Source: Planctomycetaceae bacterium | GTDB taxonomy: Bacteria > Planctomycetota > Planctomycetia > Planctomycetales > Planctomycetaceae | Assembly (NCBI GenBank): GCA_021732415.1 | Contig: JAKFVC010000004.1 | Location: 50,141 to 114,140 of the forward strand | Reading direction: 5' to 3' | DNA length: 64,000 nucleotides | Part shown: piece by piece, positions 46,657 through 57,100 of the stretch | Position numbering within the stretch: position 1 is the stretch's first letter | How the letters are laid out: the number at the start of each line of letters is the position of its first letter | Made by a program: the position numbers and the translations under genes | Notes under the pieces: model-generated | Seen by the model: only the letters and a program-made list of their open reading frames with translations | Databases searched by the model: none | What the model was told of the DNA's origin: nothing

Positions 46657-47919
46657 TCAGCGATTCAGTTCCCTGATTCTTGCCGCCAAAAACCGCTTCT
46701 CCGGTTCCTGCCGGGCGAGTTCCAGTGCCTGCTGAAACGCAGCCAGAGCATCGGCCGTTTTGCCCGCCCGTCGAAGCAATTCACCGCGGGCCGAGTAGGC
46801 GAGCTGGTATTTGCTGAGTTCTCGCCGGCTGAGGATGCGGTCAATAATCTCCAGACCCGCCTCCGGACCGTCCCGCATCGCCACCGCGACGGCCCGATTG
46901 AGTTCGACGATTGGAGAAGGATCAATCCGCAGTAAGACCGAGTACAGCATGACGATCTGATTCCAGTCAGTCTGTTCGGCAGTGGCGGACTCGGCATGGA
47001 TGGCGGAAATGGCCGCCTGGAGGGTGTACGCCCCAAACCTCCGCGACCGCAGAGCCTGCTCCACCAGGGCCGTCCCCTCGGAAATCATGGTCTGGTTCCA
47101 ACGCGAACGATCCTGGTCTTCCAGCAGAACGATTTCACCGTCAGGAGAAGCACGCGACTCCCGTCGGGATTCGTGCAGCAGCATCAAGGCCAGCAGCCCT
47201 TTGACCTCTGGATCGGGGAGCAAGTCGAGAAGTAACCGCCCCAGTCGAATGGCCTCGGCAGTGAGATCAACCCGGATCAGCGATTCCCCCTGCGACGCCG
47301 AATACCCTTCATTGAACACCAGATAGATGGCCGCCAGCACCGCGTCGAGCCGCTCGGGCAGATCAGCTAAGGACGGAACGACATACGGAATGCGGGCCTC
47401 GCGAATCTTCGCTTTGCCGCGCACGATCCGCTGAGCCATCGTCGCCTTGGATGTCAGGAACGCGTGAGCAATCTCCTCAGTAGTCAGTCCGCAGACTTCG
47501 CGTAGCGTCAATGGCACCTGCAACTTCGAGTCAATCTCCGGATGACAACACGTGAAGATCAGACGCAGCCGATCATCTTCGATTTCCGTCGCGGCACCGA
47601 CGGCATTCTCGTCAGCGACCTCGTCCAATCGGGATACGATCTCCGTCTGATGCTCCTTCAATCGCCCTTGACGTCGCAGCGAATCAATCGCCTTGAATTT
47701 CCCCGTGGAGATCAACCACGCCCTGGGATTTGCGGGCACCCCGTCATGTTGCCAGGACTCAATCGCCGCCGCGAAAGCCTCATGCATGGCATCGTCAGCC
47801 AGATCGAAATCATTCAACAACCTGACCAGCGAAGCAAACACCCGCCGGGCCTCGGAACGATAGAGATCATCGACCCGGTCCCGGATCATCGCAGAGGCAT
47901 CGTAATTCACGTCGATCAA
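46657..47919 (-). CDS. ECF sigma factor, ECF42-like
   Basis: A 420-residue sigma-70 family protein: region 2 (DDLYRSEARRVFASLVRLLNDFDLADDAMHEAF, NPRAWLISTGKFKAIDSLRR), region 4 (TLREVCGLTTEEIAHAFLTSKATMAQRIVRGKAKIREA), then a C-terminal extension of about 200 helical residues with TPR-like repeats (LRIDPSPIVELNRAVAVAM, YSARGELLRRAGKTADALAAFQQAL). The extension and the adjacent DGPF protein are hallmarks of ECF42. No anti-sigma factor is next to it. Regulation is thought to go through the C-terminal domain. Confidence 0.92.
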   Translation of the reverse strand: MIDVNYDASAMIRDRVDDLYRSEARRVFASLVRLLNDFDLADDAMHEAFAAAIESWQHDGVPANPRAWLISTGKFKAIDSLRRQGRLKEHQTEIVSRLDEVADENAVGAATEIEDDRLRLIFTCCHPEIDSKLQVPLTLREVCGLTTEEIAHAFLTSKATMAQRIVRGKAKIREARIPYVVPSLADLPERLDAVLAAIYLVFNEGYSASQGESLIRVDLTAEAIRLGRLLLDLLPDPEVKGLLALMLLHESRRESRASPDGEIVLLEDQDRSRWNQTMISEGTALVEQALRSRRFGAYTLQAAISAIHAESATAEQTDWNQIVMLYSVLLRIDPSPIVELNRAVAVAMRDGPEAGLEIIDRILSRRELSKYQLAYSARGELLRRAGKTADALAAFQQALELARQEPEKRFLAARIRELNR

Positions 47920-48037
47920 TTCGCCGGTGAGGTCATGGTACGCTTGAGTAATTCACAGTTTAATCGCCGTGCAAACAGATTCACAATCTTCCCGAATTCC
48001 GCGGGCAAACAAGCGAGCGAGAAAGTAGAGGGGAGGA

Positions 48038-48097
48038 AGTTGAGAGTAGATTTAGGACGGGTCGAAGAAATCAAAGAGTTCAAAGAAGTCGCGTAGC
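48038..48097. repeat. Dispersed repeat with 9-bp units, first site
   Basis: A 60-bp sequence (GTTGAGAGTAG... followed by three 9-bp units of the AAAGAGTTC/AAAGAAGTC type, 48064-48090). The reverse complement of nearly the same sequence is found at 63370-63440, and more units at 63211-63264. Confidence 0.75.
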
Positions 48098-48174
48098 GTG
48101 AGAGACCACCTGTACGTGGCGTGACAATCGCATTCTTCACGACTGGCTGGTTACGCCAGTCTCAGCAGCGTCTG

Positions 48175-51100
48175 TCAGGCCTTCTTGAGCACGTTGATCG
48201 TCTGCGACACGGAGCTGGATTCGCCGTGTGAATTCGACAGCGTGACGTGGATCGTCCGGGTGGTCACTTTCAGTCCGGCGCCCTTGGTCAAGAACTTGAT
48301 GCCCCGCAGGAATGACTGCACCGCCGCTCCGGTGACGTTCGGTCCCAGATCAATCTGTAAGGTCAGCGTGCCGTTACTGAACTGCATTCCGGCACTCGTT
48401 CCTAACGCGCCCGTCGCAGGAGTCGTCAACAGATCACGTGCCTTCTTCCGAGATCCATTGGCCGCCATCTGAATCGTCAAAGTTCCACCACCGGGTGTCG
48501 TCGAATCTCCCACGGTCAGCGCAGGAAGGACTGTCACGGCGGGTTGCTTTTTGATCCAAGTCACGGCGGGGCCACCCACTGCCAGTTGAGGTGGCTCATT
48601 CACATCCGCAACGGTGATGGTGATGGCCTGTGTCGTGGAAAGGCCTGCACCGTCGTCGGCCGTGATCTGCACGTCGTAAACTTGATTCCCATCGGAGTCT
48701 GCCGGATGCTCGTAGTCGGGGGCGACATTGAAGGTCAGGGCTCCCGTGCTTGAGATCGAGACCGCCCCGGCATCCACTCCCCCCGAAATGCGATATGTGA
48801 CCGTTTGGACCGGCACGTCGGCGTCCGTTGCGACAACTGTTCCAATCGCTAATAGATTCTCAGCGACGTGAAAGTCTGCGGCCGTAGTGAACGCCGGAGC
48901 GGCTTCATTCAGGTCGATGACGTGCAGGGTGAAGTTGGCGGTCGCGTCCGGTGAGCCGCCGACCGTCGCGTCGTCCACATTCACCATTACGGAGTAGGAC
49001 GACCGAGCCTCAAAATTCAAGCTGGTGCCGGCCTTCAGGTACAGACCGGTGCCGATGATCCTGAAGAAGTTCTGGTCGGTTCCGCTGAGCGAAAGAGTGT
49101 TAGTCCCCTGGGCATCGTCGGTGACGTTAATCTCCGCCACTTTAAGGTCGGAACCAATTACCGTGTTCTCCGCGATATTAATCGTTGTGTTGCTGAAACT
49201 GACTGCGGTCGGGGCGCTGTTGGTCGAATTGATTGCCAGGGTCACGGTGTTCGGCACCGAGGCGTTACCCGCGGCGTCAGTGGCGGTGACCGTGAAGCTG
49301 TAGCTCGACTTGGTTTGGAAATCTGGATTGGCCGTCAACGTCAACGCGCCAGTGCTGCCATTGATGCTGAAGGCTGCGGCGTCGAGGCCACTCAGGCTGA
49401 AAGTGATTGGCTGAGCCGAGATGTCACCCGAGTCGCTGGCCGTCGCCACGTAGATCACCTGCCCCGCTCCGGAGTTATCGTCAATCGCCGCGGCCGTTGT
49501 GCCCGATGTAATGGCCGGGGCAACTTCGTCCAGATTGTTGATCGCCAGTGTGACCGTCTTTACTGCGGAGGCATTTCCAGCGGCATCGGTCGCGGTCACC
49601 GTGAAAGTGTAAGCCGAACGGGCTTCGAAGTTGGGATTGGTCGTCAGCGTCACGACCCCAGTGCTCACATTGATGCTGAACGAGCCAGCATTCGGACCTC
49701 CCAGATTATAGGTGATCGGTCCACTTGAGATATCGCCAGCATCGGTCGCCGTGACGGTGTAGACGACTTGACCCGCACCGCTGTTTTCATTGATTGCCGC
49801 TGCCGTCGTGCTCGATGTGATCGTCGGAGCGACCTCATCCAGATTCGCAATTGCCAGCGTCACGGTCCTGGCTGCGGAGGCATTGTTCGCGGCATCGGTC
49901 GCAGTCACGGTGAAACTGTAGTTCGCCTGGGCTTCGAAGTTGGGATTGGCCTTCAGCGTCACGACGCCCGTGCTGCCATTAATACTGAATGCGGCGGCGT
50001 TCGGACCGCCCAAGGTGAACATAATCGGTGTGGCCGAGATGTCGCCTGCGTCGGTCGCTGTCGCGATGTAGATCGTTTGGCCCGCGCCGCTGTTCTCGTT
50101 GATTGTCGTGGCCGTGGCTCCCGAAGTCATCGTTGGAGCAGCTTCGTCCACATTGTTGATCGCTAGAGTCACGGTCTTCACGGCGGAGGCATTTCCGGCA
50201 GCATCGGTCGCAGTCACAGTGAAGCTGTAATTCGCCTTCGCTTCGAAGTTGGGATTGCCCGCGAGTGTGACAGCCCCGGTCGTACTGTTGATGCTAAAAG
50301 CTCCGGCATCCGCCCCTCCCAGACCGAAGGTCACCGGCGCGGCCGAGATGTCACCCGAGTCGCTCGCTGTCACGGTATAGATGACCTGCCCCGCGCTACT
50401 GTTTTCATTGATCGCAGCGGCCACTGATCCCGACGTGATTGTGGGAGCGACTTCATCCAGGTTGTTAATCGCTAGAGTCACGGGCTTTGCCGCCGAGGCA
50501 TTGCCCGCAGTATCGGTCGCGGTCACCGTGAAATTGTAGCTCGGGCGGACTTCGAAATTGGGATTGGTCGTCAACGTTACGGCACCCGTGCTGCTGTTGA
50601 TGCTGAATGCGCCGGCGTCCGCGCCACCCAGGCTGAAGGTGATCGGCCCGGATGAGATGTCACCTGTGTCGATTGCGGTTGCGGTGTAGATCACCTGGCT
50701 CGCACCGCTGTTTTCATTGATCGCTGCGGCCGTTCCCCCCGAGGTCACCGTCGGTGCCGCTTCGTCCAGGTTCGTGATGTTGAGTGTCAAGTTAGTTGAA
50801 GCGTCTGGTGTTCCCCCGACCGACGTGTCGTCCACATTCACGGTCACTGTATACGATGCTTTCGCCTCAAAGTTCAGGTTTGTCCCGGCCTTCAAGTACA
50901 GGCTCGTGCCAATGATTTTGAATGACGCCAGGTCGGCTCCACTGAGCGATAGGGTATTGATTCCCAGGGCATCGTCGGCGACGTTGATGTCCGCCACTTT
51001 CAAGTCCGCATTGATCGGCGTGTTCTCGGTGAGGCTGCTGATCGTGTTGGCCAGGCCGATCGTGGTCGGTGCTTCGTTGACGTTGGTCACATTCAACGTA

Positions 51101-54100
51101 AAGTTGCCCACGGCATCAGGTGAGTTCCCAATCGTCGTGTCGTCGGCGTTTACCGTGACAGCGTAGATCGACTTGGCTTCGAAGTTCAGACTGGTCCCGG
51201 CCTTCAGATACAGACTGGTGCCGATGACCGTGAAGAAGTTCTGGTCAGCTCCAGTCAGTGACAGGGTGTTCGCTCCCAGGGCATCGTCGGTGATCGAAAT
51301 GTCTGCCACCTTTAGGTTGCCCGGGAGCGCCGCGTTCTCGGCAAGGCTTGTGGTTGTATTGGTGAAGGCCACCGCAGTGGGCGCTTCATTGACGTTGGTG
51401 ATCGCTAGCGCAAAAGTCGCCAAGGCATCGGCCGTACCGCCAACCGTCGTGTCGTCCACGTTCACCGTCACCGTGTAGTTCGACTTCGTTTCAAAGTCGA
51501 GGCTCACTCCCGCCTTGAGATACAGTCCCGTGCCAATGATCTTAAAAACTCCCTGGTCAGCCCCGTTGAGCGACAGAGTATTCGTTCCCAGGACGTCATC
51601 GGTGACGTTGATGTCGGCCACTTTCAAGTCGGCCGGCACCGCTGTATTTTCCGCGATGCTGGTCGTCGTGTTGGCAAACGCGATCGCCGAAGGAGCGTCG
51701 TTCGCATTGGTCACATTCAGCGTAAAAGTGGTAATCGCATCGGGCGTGCTGCCGGCCGACGCATCGTCCACATTCAGCGTGACTGTATAGGACGACTTTG
51801 ATTCAAAGTCGAGGCTGCTGCCAGACTTCAGGTAGAGACTCGTGCCGATGATCTTGAACGCGGCCTGGTCGGCCCCGGTGAGCGACAGGATATTTGTTCC
51901 CAGGGCGTCGTCGGTCACGCTGATGTCGGCCACCTTCAAGTCAGTCGAGATCGTCGTGTTCTCCGCCAGGTTGGTGGTCGTATTGGCGACGGCGATCAGC
52001 GTTGGTGCTTCGTTGACATCTGTCACACTGAGCGTGAAGCTGGCGGAGGCATCAGGCGCGCTGCCAACGGTTGTGTCGTCCACACCCACGATGATGGAGT
52101 AGGACGGCCTGCTCTCAAAGTTCAGGGTGGTGCCGGCCTTCAGGTACAGGCTCGAGCCAATGATCTTGAACAAGTTCTGGTCTGCCCCGCTGAGAGCCAG
52201 CGCGTTGGTGCCCAGAACGTCATCGGTGACGTTGATGTCCGCGACCTTCAAGTCCGTCGGGACTGCGGTGTTCTCTGCGATGCTGGTTGTCGCGTTAATG
52301 AAACTGATCGCGGTGGGAGCGTCGTTCACATCCGTGATATTCAGCGAGAAGCTCACCGAGGCATCCGGCACGCTGCCGACCGAAGCATCATCAACGTTGA
52401 CTGCCACGGTGTAGGCCGAGCGCGTTTCAAAGTCCAGGCTGGTGCCGACCTTCAAGTAGAGGCTCGTGCCAATGATCTTGAAGAAATCCTGATCGGCTCC
52501 GCTGAGAAACAGGGTATTCGTCCCGAGAGCATCGTCGGTGATGTTGATGTCGGCCACCTGCAGGTCGGCGGGAATCGCAGTATTCTCTGCCAGGCTAGTC
52601 GTCGTGTTGGTCAGGGCAACTGAGGGTATCTCGTTGACGTTGGTGACATTCAGCGTGAAGCTCGTCGAGGCATCCGGCGTGCCTCCCAACGTGGTGTCGT
52701 CGACATTCACCGTGAAGGCATAGGAGGACTTGGTCTCAAAATCGAGGCTGGTGCCGGCCTTCAGATAGAGACTCGTGCCGATGATCTTGAACGCGGCCTG
52801 GTCGGCACCACTAAGCGTCAGGATGTTGGATCCCAGGCCGTCGTCGGTAACATCAATGGTGGCCACTTTCAGGTCGGTACCGATGGCCGTGTTCTCCGCA
52901 AGGCTGGTCGTCGCGTTGGTGAAGCCGACCCCAGTCGGTGCCTGGTTCGTCGCTTCATCGACGTCAGTCAGGGTCACGTTGATGGTGAGAGAAGTGTTGT
53001 TGACACCGTCGAAGGCTGTTACTTCCACATCGAAGCTGTGGGCATCTGTCTCGAAATCCCGGGGAGAGTTGAACACCAGATTGCCGCCGTCGATGCCGAA
53101 CAGACTCATGTCGGCACCGCCTGTAATCGTAAACGTCGCCGGGTTGATGCCGACGGAGTCCAAGTCCGTCGAGGTCAAGAGTGCAACCTGCGTCATTCCT
53201 TCAGCGACCGATTGCGATGCGGATGTCGAAATAACCGGGGCGTTATCGTTGACGTCGGTGAGCGTGACAGTGATGGTCCTGGCGGTGCTGTTGACGCCAT
53301 CGAAGGCGGTCACTTCCACGACGTATTGATGGGCGTCGATCTCATAGTCCTTCGCACTGTTGAACAGCAGATTGCTGCCGGCGATCTGGAACAGACCCAT
53401 GTCAGCACCGCCCGTAATGCTGAATGTGGCGGGGTTGGTCCCCACGGTGTCAGCGTCCGTTGAGACCAGGACGGCGACTTGAGTCGTCCCTTCAGCGACC
53501 GACTGCGAAGCACTGGTCGTGATGACGGGGGCGTTGTCGTTCAGATCGGTTAGCGTCAGCGTGAAGCCGGCAGTCGCGTCGGGAGTGCTGCCCACCGTCG
53601 TATCGTCCGCATTCACCGTGACGGCATAGGACGCCTTGGCTTCGAAGTTGAGGCTGGTGCCGGCCTTCAGATACAGTCCGGTACCGATGATCCTGAAGAA
53701 CGCTTGATCGGCTCCACTGAGCGACAAGGTGTTGGTCCCCAGGGCGTCGTCAGTGATGTTGATATCGGCCACTTTCAGGTCGGTCGGGACCGCAGTATTT
53801 TCAGCGAGGCTGGTAGTCGTGTTGGTAAACGCGACTGCAGTTGGTGGCTCGTTGACGTTAGTCACATTGAGTGTGAAGCTAGCCGACGCATCCGGCGTGC
53901 TTCCGACCGTCGCATCATCAACATTTACCGTCACGGCATAGGTCGACTTGGTCTCAAAGTTCAGACCGGTGCCAGCCTTCAGGTACAAACTGGTCCCGAT
54001 GATCGTGAAGAAATTCTGGTCGGTTCCACTGAGCGACAGAGCATTGGTTCCCAACGCATCGTCGGTCACATTGATATCGGCCACCTTCAGATTTGTGCCG

Positions 54101-57100
54101 ATTGCCGTGTTCTCTGCGAGGCTGGTCGTGGTGTTGGTGAAGGTGACGGCAGTGGGAGCTTCGTTGACGTTGGTCACGTTCAGCGTAAAGCCGGCGGAGG
54201 CATCCGGAGTGCTGCCAACGGTCGTATCGTCCACATTCACCGTGACTGCGTAGGATGACTTGGATTCGAAGTTCAAGCTAGTCCCGGCCTTCAGGTACAA
54301 GGTCGTGCCGACAATCTTGAAAGCGGCCTGGTCGGCGCCGCTGAGAGACAACGTATTCGTTCCCAGGACGTCATCAGTCACGTTGATGTCGGCCACCTTG
54401 AGATCGACGCCAATCGTCGCGTTCTCAGCGAGACTCGACGTGGTGTTGGCGAAACCAACCGCGGTCGGTGCTTCGTTCAAGTTGGTCACCGTCAACGTAA
54501 AGCTGGCGGAGGCATCCGGAGTGCTGCCAACGGTCGTGTCATCGACGTTGACAGTCACGGCATAGGCCCCCCTGGTCTCGAAATCGAGGCTAGTCCCGGC
54601 CTTGAGATACAAACTGCTGCCGATGATTTTGAAGACGGCTTGGTCGGCCCCACCGAGCGTTAAGGTATTCGTTCCCAGGGCATCGTCGGTGACGTTGATG
54701 TCAGCGACCTTCAGATCCACGCCGATCGCCGTGTTCTCGGCAACGCTGGTTGTTGTGTTGGTGAAGAGGACCACGGTCGGTGCTTCGTTGACATTGGTCA
54801 CATTCAGTGTGAAGGAGGTCGACGCATCTGGCGTGCTGCCGACAGTTGTGTCATCCACACCCACCATCACGGCATAGGTGGTCTTCGTCTCGAAGTCGAG
54901 GCTGGTGCCCGCTTTCAGATAGAGACTGGTGCCGATGATCTTAAAAACTGCCTGGTCGGCCCCACTCAGCGACAGGGTGTTCGTTCCCAAGGCGTCATCC
55001 GTGACCGTGATGTCGGCCACTTTCAGATCCACCCCGATCGTCGTGTTCTCCGCCAAGCTGGTCGTGGTGTTGGTGAAAGCGACGGCAGTGGGGGCTTCGT
55101 TGACGTTAGTCACGTTCAGCGTGAAGCTAGCTGAGGCATCTGGCGTACTGCCGACCGTCGTATCGTCCACATTGACCGTGACCGCATACGACCCCTTAGT
55201 CTCAAAGTCGAGACTGGTTCCGGCCTTCAGATACAAGCTGGTGCCGATGATCGTAAAGAAGCTCTGATCGGTTCCACTGAGCGATAGGGTGTTGGTTCCC
55301 AAGGCGTCATCTGTCACGGTGATGTCGGCCACCTTCAGATTCGTGCCGATTGCCGTGTTCTCTGCAATGCTGGTCGTTGTGTTGGTGAAGGCGACTGCGG
55401 TCGGTGCCTCGTTGACATTCGTCACATTCAACGTAAAGCTGGCCGAGACATCCGGAGTGCTGCCGACGGTTGTGTCGTCCACATTGACCGTGACGTTGTA
55501 CGACGACTTGGTTTCGAAGTTCAGGCTGGTGCCGGCTTTCAGGTACAAGCTGGTTCCGACGATTGTGAAGAAGCTCTGGTCTGTTCCGCTGAGCGACAAG
55601 GCATTGGTTCCCAAGCCGTCGTCTGTCACCGTGATGTCGGCCACCTTCAGATTCGTGCCGATCGCCGTATTCTCTGCGATGCTGGTGGTCGTATTGGTGA
55701 AGGCAACCGCAGTCGGTGCCGTATTCGTGGCAGAGACCGTAAACGTATAGTCGGCGACGACAGGCAGGTGGTCGGTCACCGTCGTCAAGAGGTCGAGCAC
55801 CGTCGTGCGATTCGCGAGATTCGGGAGTGCCGTGCTGCCCGCGCCATTGATACTCTGATTGAGTGCGATCGAGCCGTTATTACCGAAGGTATGATAGCTT
55901 CCGGTCAAATACTCCAAACCCTGCCCATTGGTCAATTCGCCTGAGATGAGCTGGAAGTCGAAGCGATCGTCGAGCCCGCCGCTGGTGAGGCCGGCCGGCG
56001 GGCTGACGGCTGGGGCCTGGGTGTCAATACCTACGAATGTCGAGTTGTTGTGCCAACTGCCCGGTCGATTGATGGGGTCAAAAGCCTGGCCATTGCCAGC
56101 GCTGAGAAATTCCTGGTAAGCATCTTCAGTGCTCGTATACAGATTAAAATCGCCCGCATAGACAATGTTGACGCCCTGCCCCAACGCGTCGGCATCGGCG
56201 CGGATCGCCTGGACCTCTTCGAGCCGCTGCGCGGACTCGGCCGAACCTTCTGAAGCCTTTAAATGACTGTCGTAAACGTAGAAGTCGGACGTTGTCGTCC
56301 CGCCGATCGGGTGAAACAGATAACGCATCGTCTGACGTGACGCACCGCCCGATACTCCGACAGTTGCCTCACTGACGAGCTGCAGGGTGTGCGTGTTATA
56401 GACAACGCCTTGAGTGCCCGCACCACTCGTAAACCCATCGAGCGTCCCGCGACCATAAACGCCGGTCCCGTAGATTCCATTAAGTTCGTCGACAATGAAC
56501 TGCGAGGTCGTGGCCTGGCTTTTCACTTCTTGAAAGACAAATAGATCAACCTGGGCGATAACGCCGTTGTACGATTCCTGGCTGAAGGCCTGGAGCAGTG
56601 TATTGAATCCGGTTCGTGGGTCCCCGGTGCCTCCTGAACTGGCGATATTGTAATCGACGAATCGCAAGGTCGTGTCCGTTGACGCCTGAATCGTCAAGGC
56701 GAATGTACCGGTTGTCGCCTGTGTGCCATCACTGACGCTGAACGAGAAACTCGCGGTGCCCGCAGTCGACGGCGCATCGTAAGTCAGCTTATTGGCGGTG
56801 ATGTCAGCCTGCGTGAACGTCGTCACATTCGCGACCACGGCTGCGTTGTTGTACTTCAGCGTGCCCGAAGCCGGCAGAGCCGTGATGGTGAACGTCAATT
56901 GCGCGGCAGACTGTTCAGCGTCGGTCGCTTTAAGCCTGGAGTCCGCGATGACGTTCGCCGTCGTGCCGGCGGTCACCGACAGGCCAGAATTTGTCGTGAT
57001 GACCGGTGGTTCCGTGAAGTTCACATCGCCAGGGGTCAACGCGGCGACGGACGGAGACAGAGGCAAGTTCGTACTGTGACGCGTGGAATCGTACAGCAAT

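Noticed and set aside
47542..48096. A plus-strand ORF of 184 codons ending in a charged tail
   Set aside because: Its body is antisense to the sigma factor and its tail is the dispersed 9-bp repeat; there is no independent support.
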